This document shows, piece after piece, positions 34,782 through 42,764 of a stretch of DNA of 58,253 nt; the stretch's first letter is position 1, and each line of letters opens with the position of its first letter. The position numbers and the translations under genes are program-made. This stretch comes from Verrucomicrobiales bacterium (GTDB taxonomy: Bacteria; Verrucomicrobiota; Verrucomicrobiia; Verrucomicrobiales; DEV007). The notes under the pieces were generated by a model. That model ran no database searches, was not told where the DNA came from, and was given only the letters and a program-made list of their open reading frames with translations. The stretch spans positions 1-58,253 of the forward strand of contig JAEUHH010000033.1 in the NCBI GenBank assembly GCA_016795505.1. The letters are read 5' to 3'.

Positions 34782-35429
34782 TCACCAGAAGCCGGCGTGG
34801 CGCCCTTTGCTGCGTTCCCAGTTCGAGTGGGCCAGAAAGCCGAAGAAAATGGCCATGAAGATCAGGCCGTAGAACAGGCCCGCGATGGCCACGCCGATGG
34901 CAACGGCCATGCCGACATAGGGCACCACGCGGGGATTCTTGTTCGACATGAAGGCCTGGAAAATCTGTCCGCCATCCAGCGGCATGACCGGCAGCAGGTT
35001 TACCACGGTCCAGAAACCGTTGATCCATAGCAGATTTCCGATCATTTCGGCCCCGATCCGCGATTGCTGTGCCAGGGGAGTGAACCACGCCACGGCCAGC
35101 ACGATGCCGAACAGGAAAATGCTCGCCGCCGGCCCGGCCGCGCTGATCCACATGCTCTCGTGCCGGGTGAAGCCCCCGCGTCCGGTGCCGCTGCACAGGC
35201 CACCCATGCTGTAGAGCAGGATCTCAGCATGGCCGCCATATTTCCGATACGCCTGGGCATGCCCCAGCTCGTGCCAGAGGATCGAGACGAACACCGCCAC
35301 GGTCCACAGCAGCAGGTGCAGGAACATTTCCCGCCCCTGCATGGAAAAGGCGCCGCTCATCATGGCGGACACCAGCCAGAAGGTCCAGTGCACCCTGACG
35401 GGATAGCCGAGCAGGGTGAACTGGATCAT
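34782..35429 (-). CDS. Site-2-protease family (M50) membrane metallopeptidase
   Basis: 215 residues with about five to six membrane segments. Zinc site HELGH at 53-57 and the third ligand in MPLDGGQ (Asp152), which is the S2P pattern. Short for the family, with no PDZ or CBS domain. Would cut membrane-embedded substrates. The gene lies 42 nt downstream of xylA on the same strand, so it may be on the xylA transcript. No functional link is evident. Confidence 0.92.
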   Translation of the reverse strand: MIQFTLLGYPVRVHWTFWLVSAMMSGAFSMQGREMFLHLLLWTVAVFVSILWHELGHAQAYRKYGGHAEILLYSMGGLCSGTGRGGFTRHESMWISAAGPAASIFLFGIVLAVAWFTPLAQQSRIGAEMIGNLLWINGFWTVVNLLPVMPLDGGQIFQAFMSNKNPRVVPYVGMAVAIGVAIAGLFYGLIFMAIFFGFLAHSNWERSKGRHAGFW

Positions 35430-35471
35430 GATCGGGCGATCTGGGAGACGCGGGTCGCAGCTCGCGACGGG

Positions 35472-36785
35472 TCAGATGAACTCGTTGATGAGGTTTTCCA
35501 GCATTTCCTGGCGACCGCTCTTCGTGGTCGGCTCGCCATTCTTCAGCGTGTAGGCCTCCAGTTCCTCGAAGCCGACCGCGCCGCTCTCGATCTGGGCGCC
35601 GATGCCGCTGTCGAAGCTGCTGTAGCGCTCGCGGCGGAAGGCCTCCCAGCGACCGTCGTCGAGGATGGCTTGGGCGATCTTCAGGCCGCGGGCAAAGGCG
35701 TCCATGCCGCCGATGTGGGCGTGGAAAAGGTCCACCGGCTCGAAGCTCTCGCGGCGCACTTTGGCGTCGAAGTTGAGCCCCCCCGTGGTGAAGCCGCCGT
35801 TGCGCAGCAGCACCAGCATCATCTGGGTGGTGAGGTAGATGTCGGTCGGGAACCGGTCCGTGTCCCAGCCGATCAACTCGTCGCCGGTATTCGCATCGAC
35901 CGAGCCGAGGGCGCCGGCGGCGGCGGCCACTTCCATCTCGTGCCACATGGAGTGGCCGGCAAGAGTGGCGTGGTTCGTCTCCAGGTTCAGCTTGAAGTGC
36001 TCCAGCAGGTCATTTTCGCGCAGGAAGTTCAGGCAGGCGGCGGCGTCGGAGTCGTACTGGTGGGTGGAGGGCTCGCGCGGCTTCGGTTCGATGTAGAACG
36101 GGCCGGTAAAGCCGATCTTCTTTTTGTAATCCACCGCCATGTGGAGGAAGCGGGCGAGGTGCTTCAGCTCGCGGCCGAGGTCGGTATTCAGCAGGCTGGC
36201 GTAGCCCTCGCGGCCACCCCAGAAGGTGTAGCCGAGCCCGCCTAGGCGATGGGTCACGTCGATGGCTTTTTTCACCTGAGCCGCGGCGTAGGCGAAGACA
36301 TCGGCATAGGGCGAGGTGGCCGCGCCCTGATTGTAACGCTTGTGGGCGAAGAGGCAGGCCGTGCCCCAGAGCAGCTTGATGCCGGTGGCTTTCTGCGCCT
36401 GCTCCAACTCGTCGACCACGGCATCGAGCGCCTGGTTCGACTCGGCCAGGGTGTCGCACTCGGGCGCGACATCGCGGTCGTGGAAGCAGTAGTAGTCGAT
36501 GCCGCATTTCTGCATGAATTCGAACATTGCCCAGACCCGGCGGCGGGCATTGTCCACGGAGTTGGAACCGTCATCCCAGGGACGCTCAGCCGTCGGACCG
36601 CCGAAGGGATCGGCCAGACCATTCCGCATGGTGTGCCAGTAGGCGCTGCCGAAGCGGAAGTGATCGCGCATCGTCTTGCCACCGACGACCTCGTCGGCAT
36701 TGTAGTGTTTGAAGGCCAGCGGGTTTTTCGAGCCAGGGCCTTCGTATTCGATTTTCGGGATGTGGGGGAAGAATTCGTCGCTCAT
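35472..36785 (-). CDS. xylA: Xylose isomerase (class II)
   Basis: 437 residues, full length for class II enzymes. Interconverts D-xylose and D-xylulose. Motifs: [12 protein letters not shown] (catalytic His/Asp), [26 protein letters not shown] (metal Glu and Lys), [18 protein letters not shown] and the C-terminal [25 protein letters not shown]. No xylulokinase or xylose transporter is near, so it probably serves a broader sugar-use programme. Confidence 0.98.
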   Translation of the reverse strand: MSDEFFPHIPKIEYEGPGSKNPLAFKHYNADEVVGGKTMRDHFRFGSAYWHTMRNGLADPFGGPTAERPWDDGSNSVDNARRRVWAMFEFMQKCGIDYYCFHDRDVAPECDTLAESNQALDAVVDELEQAQKATGIKLLWGTACLFAHKRYNQGAATSPYADVFAYAAAQVKKAIDVTHRLGGLGYTFWGGREGYASLLNTDLGRELKHLARFLHMAVDYKKKIGFTGPFYIEPKPREPSTHQYDSDAAACLNFLRENDLLEHFKLNLETNHATLAGHSMWHEMEVAAAAGALGSVDANTGDELIGWDTDRFPTDIYLTTQMMLVLLRNGGFTTGGLNFDAKVRRESFEPVDLFHAHIGGMDAFARGLKIAQAILDDGRWEAFRRERYSSFDSGIGAQIESGAVGFEELEAYTLKNGEPTTKSGRQEMLENLINEFI

Positions 36786-36901
36786 GGGGCCATGATTTTC
36801 GGCTCCGCCGTCGCCGGGTCAAGGGCAAAGGCGGGCGAAAATTCCCCGCTCGCGGGGATTGCCATCCACCCTGTCATCGCGGTAATCTGCGCTCGTCACC
36901 C

Positions 36902-37993
36902 ATGTTTCCGTTCTTCTTCATCCTTTTCGCCGCGATCATCGTCGGCGCGGTGGCCCATGTGAGGCGCACCCGGAGCCAACTCCGGGAATACTTCGCCGAA
37001 GCCGCCCGGGATCTCGGCTTTTCCTATACGGAAGAGGGCGCCATGGGCTCGCGGCCGTGGATCTACGGTTTCAAAAATGGCCTGCGGATCGATGTGAGGC
37101 CCTTCGCCTCGCGCCTGGGAGGCCCGAAGCGGCTCTGGACGGGATTCCGCGTCACGTTCGCCGAGCCCGTCGCCATTCTCACCCAGGGTCCGAACGATAT
37201 CCGGCAGCGCGGCCTGCTGAGGCTGAACCGGGCCTTTCGCGAGTGTGAGATCGATCAGGAGAGCCTGTTCTGCGCTCTCGCCAGGCTGCCCGACTCGCCC
37301 ACCATGATCGTCGATGCGGTCGGTCTGGTCACGAACGTCGCCTGGACCTTTGCCAACGCCGGCGACGACCGCGACGCCAGCCCTGGGATGACGAACGAGG
37401 CGCCGGACGAGCCAGCCACCCCGCCCCCACTGCCACTGCCCGCCCCGGCAGTGGCCGCGGAGCCGACGCCACCGACCGCCCCCGCGCCCAACGCCGTCGC
37501 CGAGCCGGAGGTGCCCGAACCAGCAGCCGCTCCCGTGGTCGCCATCGACCCGCCCCGACGGCCGGCGGAATGGTCTCCACTCGAAAAAGCCGGCGCCGAT
37601 CTTTTCGCCTCGGGGCGGAATCATTTCGACACCGCCCGGCAGTTCGACCAAACCTACGCCGGCCACGTGCTGACCGGCAGCGGCATCCTCCGCAAAGTCG
37701 GACGTTACTCCAACGACCGCATCCATGGCCGCGGCCCCGGGCTGCTGGCCGAGATCGAAGCCACCACCTACGACGCCGATACCGGGCGCGCCGTCACCTT
37801 TCACATCCTCATCCCCATCCCGGAGACCGATGGCCAGCCCCCCAGCCTCGCCGACTGGCGCCCCGCCATCGGGCGGATCGCCCGCGTCAGCGGCAGCCCG
37901 CTGCGCTGCGACTCCTTCACCCGGCGCCTCCACCTCGCCGCTGGCAGCGTGACGTCGACCGAGCCCGAGGCCGACGCTGAGGCCGCCGCCTGA
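36902..37993 (+). CDS. Membrane-anchored protein with Pro/Ala-rich middle, unknown
   Basis: 363 residues. One N-terminal membrane helix (FPFFFILFAAIIVGAVAH), then a folded region (about 25-155), a Pro/Ala/Glu linker (about 165-220) and a second folded region (about 225-345; GLLAEIEATTYDADTG, VTFHILIPIPE). The two folded parts may be related halves but share no clear motif. Divergent from xylA with 116 bases between. No function assigned. Confidence 0.7.
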   Translation: MFPFFFILFAAIIVGAVAHVRRTRSQLREYFAEAARDLGFSYTEEGAMGSRPWIYGFKNGLRIDVRPFASRLGGPKRLWTGFRVTFAEPVAILTQGPNDIRQRGLLRLNRAFRECEIDQESLFCALARLPDSPTMIVDAVGLVTNVAWTFANAGDDRDASPGMTNEAPDEPATPPPLPLPAPAVAAEPTPPTAPAPNAVAEPEVPEPAAAPVVAIDPPRRPAEWSPLEKAGADLFASGRNHFDTARQFDQTYAGHVLTGSGILRKVGRYSNDRIHGRGPGLLAEIEATTYDADTGRAVTFHILIPIPETDGQPPSLADWRPAIGRIARVSGSPLRCDSFTRRLHLAAGSVTSTEPEADAEAAA

Positions 37994-38002
37994 CCGGTCG
38001 GC

Positions 38003-38608
38003 TCAAAAACCCAGAGCCGACTCCGCCGGGTCGCGGCGAAAGCGTTCCTCCCGCCACGGACAGGCCGTGTCGCTGTAGCCCCGTTTTTCCCAATAGCCCG
38101 GCTCATCCGCGGCCAGCAGATCGATGCGGCGGATGAATTTCGCGCTTTTCCAGGCGTAGAGTTGCGGGATCACCACCCGCACCGGCCCGCCGTGCTTCAC
38201 GGGCAGCGGCCGCCCCTCCAGCCGGTCCGCCAGCAGCACCCCCGGCGCCCGCAGCGCCTCCAGCGGCACATTCGTCGTATAGCCATCGTAGCAGGTGAAC
38301 AGGGCAAACCGCGCCTCCGGCCGCGGATCGGCCAGACGGAGTACCTCATCCATCGGCACTCCGCCCCACGGGGCATCGAGCACGGTCCAAGTCGTCACGC
38401 AGTGGAAATCGCTCGTCGCCTCCACCCGCGGCAACGCCTCGAACTCGGCCCAACTCCACGCCAACGGCGTCGCCACCAGCCCCCCCACCTCCAGACTCCA
38501 GCGAGCCGGATCGATCTTTGGCCGGATGCCGAGATCGAGGACGGGAAATTTCTCCTTGGCCAAATGCTGGCCGGGAGGCAAACGCGCGCGCTGGTCGGAG
38601 GTGGACAT
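38003..38608 (-). CDS. Sulfite-oxidase-like molybdopterin protein
   Basis: 201 residues from ATG 38606-38608. It belongs to the small cytoplasmic-type sulfite-oxidase/YedY-like group: WSLEVGGLVATPLAWSWAEF, then SDFHCVTTW with Cys70 as the molybdenum ligand, FTCYDGYTTNVPLEAL, and PVKHGGPVRVVIPQLYAWKS. No Tat or Sec signal and no heme domain, so the electron partner is unknown. The enzyme probably reduces or oxidises a small sulfur or oxide substrate. It runs convergent to the preceding gene with 9 bases between. Confidence 0.88.
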   Translation of the reverse strand: MSTSDQRARLPPGQHLAKEKFPVLDLGIRPKIDPARWSLEVGGLVATPLAWSWAEFEALPRVEATSDFHCVTTWTVLDAPWGGVPMDEVLRLADPRPEARFALFTCYDGYTTNVPLEALRAPGVLLADRLEGRPLPVKHGGPVRVVIPQLYAWKSAKFIRRIDLLAADEPGYWEKRGYSDTACPWREERFRRDPAESALGF

Positions 38609-39044
38609 CGCCGCCAGTGTGAGCGAAAAAGGCCGCCCCGGCAACCCGCGGGCGCGTCCGTCGCTTTGACTGATGCGAGCGGCCTTTCCTCTCTTTCGGT
38701 CGATCCGGGGCTGACCGGGTCGCCATTGCGGATTTTCATTCGAAGCACAACGCTTTTGGAAAGGCTTCAGCTCCGGTATGAAACTTTACACGCACCTCAG
38801 TCGCCTGGACCGAAGCCGCATCGGAATCTGGCTCAAGAAAGGCCATTCACGCTCGGCTTTCATGACCGGGATGGCCAAACCAAGCTCGTTCATGAGCCGG
38901 GCCCGTGCAATATCCCGGGGCTCTCCACGGAGGAGTTTGGGAGCGAGAAGATCCGACATTTCCACCCGCCCCTGCCGCGATGGCGCCCTATCGGAGCGGG
39001 ATGATCGTTGACAAAATGCGCTACTCTCCCATCCATCTCTTCCC
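38609..39044. other. Intergenic region, no gene seen
   Basis: 436 bases between the sulfite-oxidase-like gene (minus) and the SGNH hydrolase gene (plus). Short frames on both strands lack family similarity, signal peptides or ribosome sites. It presumably holds the two divergent promoters. I see no clear boxes. Confidence 0.6.
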
Positions 39045-39800
39045 ATGTCCCATCCCACGCACCCCCTGTCACTGATCACCCGCCGCCGGCTGTTGTTCCC
39101 GTCGACCACTCTGGCCCTGGCGCTGAGCCTCGCCCTCCTGCCGGCGCAGGAAAAGAAAAAGGCCGCCGAGCCGGCCTGGCCCAAGCCCAAGCCGACCACG
39201 CACGACTACGCGCGCTGGGAAAAGACGATCGCAGCCTTTGAAGAAGCCGACCGTAAGAACCCGCCGCCCAAGGGTGCGGTCCTGTTCGTCGGGTCCTCGA
39301 CGATCGTGCGCTGGAAGTCGCTGGCGACGGATTTTCCGGGAGTAACGACGCTGAACCGCGGCTTTGGCGGCAACCAGATCAAGGACAGCACCCACTACGC
39401 GGAGCGGATGATCTTTCCCTACGAGCCCAGCATGATCTTCCTGCGGGCTGGGGGCAACGACATCAACGCCGGCTGGCCGGCCGAGGAGGTGTTCGAAGAT
39501 TACAAGAAATTCGTCGCCAAGATGCGGGCGCGCTTTCCCGGCATCCCGATCGCCTTCATCGGCCTGAGCCCGACCATCAAGCGCTGGGAGCAGGTCGCCG
39601 AGGGCGACAAGCTGAACGCCCTGGTCGCGGCTTACTCGAAGGAGCAGAAGGATCTCTACTACATCGACTGCGCCAGGATGACGCTGGACGCCGAGGGGCG
39701 CGCCCGACCCGAACTGCTCCACGAGGACAAACTCCACCTGAGCGAGGCGGGCTACCGGCTGCTGGCCGAGGCGGTGCGGCCCTATCTGCCGAAGCCATGA
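39045..39800 (+). CDS. Secreted SGNH/GDSL hydrolase
   Basis: 251 residues. Signal peptide with RRR before the hydrophobic core (ITRRRLLFPSTTLALALSLALL), which may be Tat or Sec. SGNH blocks: VLFVGSSTIVRWKSL (nucleophile Ser, here GSS), TLNRGFGGNQIKD (block II Gly), LRAGGNDINAG (block III Asn), and EDKLHLSEAGY (Asp/His). It is an exported esterase, likely deacetylating carbohydrates as in GDSL proteins of polysaccharide degraders. Not in an obvious operon. Confidence 0.9.
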   Translation: MSHPTHPLSLITRRRLLFPSTTLALALSLALLPAQEKKKAAEPAWPKPKPTTHDYARWEKTIAAFEEADRKNPPPKGAVLFVGSSTIVRWKSLATDFPGVTTLNRGFGGNQIKDSTHYAERMIFPYEPSMIFLRAGGNDINAGWPAEEVFEDYKKFVAKMRARFPGIPIAFIGLSPTIKRWEQVAEGDKLNALVAAYSKEQKDLYYIDCARMTLDAEGRARPELLHEDKLHLSEAGYRLLAEAVRPYLPKP

Positions 39801-39827
39801 CGCCCCGCCCGGTCCCGCGGGAGCAGG

Positions 39828-41234
39828 TCAGATGAGCTCGGCGATGGGCCGGCCGCCATTCATGACCAGATAGTTGGGCCGACCGGAAAAGTCCTCGTAG
39901 GTCGCGTCGAGCGGGATGCCGAAGTGATGGTAGATCGTGGCGGCGAGATCCTGCGGGGTCACGGGGCGCTCCTTCACATCGCCGGCGTCCCACTCGGTCG
40001 CCCCGATGACCTGGCCGTGGCGGAAGCCACCCCCGGCGAGCATGACGCTGCTCACCACGGGCCAGTGGTTCCGCCCGTCGGTGCTGCCCTGGGTGCCGAT
40101 CTGCGGGGTGCGCCCGAATTCGCCCATGGCGATGACGAGCACCTCGTCGAGCAGCCCGCGCTCCCCCAGGTCGCTGACCAGCGTGGTGAACAAATGATCG
40201 AAGATGGGCAGCAGGGGTCTGAGCCCTTTGGAAATGCCGCCGTAGGGCGGGATATTGTCCCCGTGGGTGTCCCAGGTGCCCGAGGCGGAGTGATTGCTCA
40301 GGTCGATGGTCACGAAAGCCACCCCGGCCTCGACAAGGCGTCGCGCCAGCAGGGCCTGCCGCGCCCAATCGTGGGAACCGTAACGCTCCAGCACCGTCGC
40401 GGGCTCGCGGGACAGGTCGAAAGCCTCCTGCGCCTTGGCCCCGGCGACGAGATCGAAGGCCTGCTGGCCGAAGGCATCGAGCCCGGCCATGGAACCGCTG
40501 CCATCGATCTCGGCCCGCAGACCGTCCATCTGCCGGTGGAGGGTGCGCCGGCTCTCCATCCGCTCCATGGTGAGCCCTTTCGGCAGCTTGAACAGGTCGA
40601 GCGCCTTGTCGCCGAGGAAGGGGTCGTACTTCTTTCCCAGATAGCCACCCCAGGCGATGTGGGTGCGGTCCTTCACGTTCAGGGCCACGTAGGGCGGCAG
40701 ATGCGGATCGTTGGGACCGTGGTGCTTGGCCACGAAGGAGCCGATGGCCGGGTAGTGCTTGGCCTTGGGATTGGTCCTCGGTTCGCAGTCGGGATGGGCG
40801 GTCTGCATCACCTGGTTCGGCTGATGATTGCTGCCCCGGCACACCATCGACCGGATCAGGGTGAGCCGGTCCATCATGGCCGCCTGCTTCGGGTAATGCT
40901 CGCAGAAATGGACGCCCGGCAGCCGGGTCGGGATGGTGCCGAAGGGGCCGCGGACCTCGATGGGCGCGTCGGGCTTCGGATCCCAGGTGTCGATGTGGCT
41001 CGGACCGCCGGCCATCCAGAGCAGGATCACACTTTTGTGCCCACCCATGCTGCGACCGGCCTGAGCGGCGGAGGCCCGCGCCTTCAGCAGATCGGGAAGC
41101 GACAGTCCGGCCATGCCGGCCAGCCCGGCCTTGAGGAGACCGCGTCGGCTGCGCACAGTCAGGCCCTCCCGCACGCGGGGATGGAAGTCGGTGAAGGCAT
41201 GACGCCAGGGACCTCGGATGGGCGGCTCGGACAT
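39828..41234 (-). CDS. DUF1501 family exported protein
   Basis: 468 residues from ATG 41232-41234. The N-terminus RSRRGLLKAGLAGMAGLSL is a Tat-type signal, as usual for this PVC-typical family. Conserved blocks: ILLWMAGGPSHIDTWDPKPDAP, RGPFGTIPTRLPGVHFCEHYP, LTLIRSMVCRGSNHQPNQV, VIAMGEFGRTP, and GRNHWPVVSSVMLAGGGFRHGQVIG. These proteins belong to the alkaline-phosphatase/sulfatase superfamily by fold; their exact reaction is unknown. A terminator separates it from the second DUF1501 gene. Confidence 0.93.
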   Translation of the reverse strand: MSEPPIRGPWRHAFTDFHPRVREGLTVRSRRGLLKAGLAGMAGLSLPDLLKARASAAQAGRSMGGHKSVILLWMAGGPSHIDTWDPKPDAPIEVRGPFGTIPTRLPGVHFCEHYPKQAAMMDRLTLIRSMVCRGSNHQPNQVMQTAHPDCEPRTNPKAKHYPAIGSFVAKHHGPNDPHLPPYVALNVKDRTHIAWGGYLGKKYDPFLGDKALDLFKLPKGLTMERMESRRTLHRQMDGLRAEIDGSGSMAGLDAFGQQAFDLVAGAKAQEAFDLSREPATVLERYGSHDWARQALLARRLVEAGVAFVTIDLSNHSASGTWDTHGDNIPPYGGISKGLRPLLPIFDHLFTTLVSDLGERGLLDEVLVIAMGEFGRTPQIGTQGSTDGRNHWPVVSSVMLAGGGFRHGQVIGATEWDAGDVKERPVTPQDLAATIYHHFGIPLDATYEDFSGRPNYLVMNGGRPIAELI

Positions 41235-41318
41235 GGGGCAACGATAGCGGTCCGCGCGGCTGACGGTCAACGCCTTCGCCGCCCGCAAACGCGTGCCCGG
41301 TGGCATCAGCCCCGCCAC

Positions 41319-41361
41319 AAAAAAAGACCGCCCCCGGCAGGAATCATCCCACCGGGGGCGG
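41319..41361 (-). terminator. Intrinsic terminator of the DUF1549-DUF1501 operon
   Basis: Minus strand: stem CCGCCCCCGG, a 14-base loop, stem CCGGGGGCGG, then TC and a run of seven T. It lies about 45 bases past the stop of the second DUF1501 gene and upstream of the first, dividing them into separate units. Confidence 0.88.
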
Positions 41362-41407
41362 CTCGTCTCTCAGTCTCTCGTCTTCCCGCCAGCCAGACGG
41401 GATCAAC

Positions 41408-42703
41408 TCATGCTGCAAAAAGCTTCGTGATGGGCTTGCCGTCGGCCGCCACGGTGAAGGGCCGCTTCGACGGGCTGTAAAGGATCTGGTCGAGCGGCAG
41501 ACCGAGGGCGTAGCCGATGGTGGCATTGAAGTCGAAGACCGTCATGGGATCCTCGATCACATTCTCGCCGGTGGCATCGGACTTGCCGAAGCGGCGGCCG
41601 CCCACGATGCCACCGCCGGCCATGACGCCGGAGAAAGCCTGCGGGTAGTGGTCGCGCCCGGCATTTTGATTGACCTTCGGCGTGCGACCGAACTCGGTGG
41701 CCAGCACGACGAGCGTGTCCTCCAGCAGGCCCCGCTGCTCCAGATCGTCGAGCAGGGTGGCAAAGCCCTGGTCCAGCGTGGTGCACAACTCGGGAGTGCG
41801 GAGGAAATTGCTCACATGGGTATCCCAACTGCCCAGCGTGACCTCGACGAAGCGTACGTCGTTCTCGACCAGCCGCCGCGCCAGCAGGCAGCCCTGGCCA
41901 AAGGCATTGCGCCCGTACGCGTCGCGGACTTTGGCATCCTCCTTGGTCAGGTCGAAGGCGCTCAGGTCGGAGCTCTTCATCAGCGTCACCGCGTCGTCAT
42001 ACATCTCCGTGTAGGCGCGGACGCCCTTCACATCCTGGTAGCGGGCGCGGAAATCGCCGGCCAACTCCTGAGACAGACCGTAGCGGAACTCGAAGTCCGA
42101 CTCCTGGAAGCGGGCCTTCACATTCTGGAGACCGGCCTCGGGATTGTTGACCACGAGCGGCTGGAATTTGCCCTCGAAGAAGCCGCCGCCCGGATGCCGG
42201 CTGCCGCCGCCGATGACCACGTTGCCCGGCAGGGTGGGATTGAGCCGATCGTGGAACTTCAGCAGCCACGCACCCATGGCGGGATGCTTGATGGTGCCGC
42301 GCAGGGCGTAGCTGGTGTGGATCAGGTAATTCGCCTGCTCGTGGGCGCCCGAGGCGGAGAGCATCGAGTTGATGATCGCCAGGTGGTGGGCTTTCTTGGC
42401 CAGTTTCGGCAGATGCTCGGCGATCTGCACGCCATCGGCGCTGGTGTTGATCGCCTTCGTCGGCCCCTGGGTCTCCGCCCCGGGCTTCACATCGAAGGTG
42501 TCGAGATGGCTCATCCCGCCATTCATGTAGAGGTAGATGACCCGCTTGGCCGTGGCGACCTGCTTGAGCGGGCTGCCCGTGCCGGCGGCAAAGGCCCGGT
42601 CGGCAAAGGTCGGGGCGAGGCCGACACCCAGCAGGGAACTGGCGGCGCGGGCAGCGAACTGGCGGCGGCTCAGTTCGGAGGAGCGGAGGAGGCGGTCTTT
42701 CAT
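41408..42703 (-). CDS. DUF1501 family exported protein, second copy
   Basis: 431 residues from ATG 42701-42703. Tat-type start LSRRQFAARAASSLLG. DUF1501 blocks: VIYLYMNGGMSHLDTFDVKPG, HHLAIINSML, VVLATEFGRTPKVN, and RDHYPQAFSGVMAGGGIVGGR. Diverged from the copy at 39.8 kb, so it is not a recent duplicate. It lies 61 nt downstream of the DUF1549/1553 gene, the usual PVC pairing, and the two are ended by a shared terminator. Confidence 0.93.
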   Translation of the reverse strand: MKDRLLRSSELSRRQFAARAASSLLGVGLAPTFADRAFAAGTGSPLKQVATAKRVIYLYMNGGMSHLDTFDVKPGAETQGPTKAINTSADGVQIAEHLPKLAKKAHHLAIINSMLSASGAHEQANYLIHTSYALRGTIKHPAMGAWLLKFHDRLNPTLPGNVVIGGGSRHPGGGFFEGKFQPLVVNNPEAGLQNVKARFQESDFEFRYGLSQELAGDFRARYQDVKGVRAYTEMYDDAVTLMKSSDLSAFDLTKEDAKVRDAYGRNAFGQGCLLARRLVENDVRFVEVTLGSWDTHVSNFLRTPELCTTLDQGFATLLDDLEQRGLLEDTLVVLATEFGRTPKVNQNAGRDHYPQAFSGVMAGGGIVGGRRFGKSDATGENVIEDPMTVFDFNATIGYALGLPLDQILYSPSKRPFTVAADGKPITKLFAA

Positions 42704-42764
42704 GGGTTTCTTGGGGGTGTAAAGGGAACTGGGTCTGGTTTCAACGTTGGCGGGGAAGATCAGC

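Noticed and set aside
38778..39011. A 77-residue plus-strand frame in the 38.6-39.0 kb gap
   Set aside because: Basic, Ser/Arg-rich, no ribosome site and no recognisable feature.
39577..41241. A 554-residue minus-strand frame overlapping DUF1501
   Set aside because: Same strand but another frame; Arg/Pro/Gly-rich with no motifs, while the DUF1501 frame has conserved blocks and a Tat signal.
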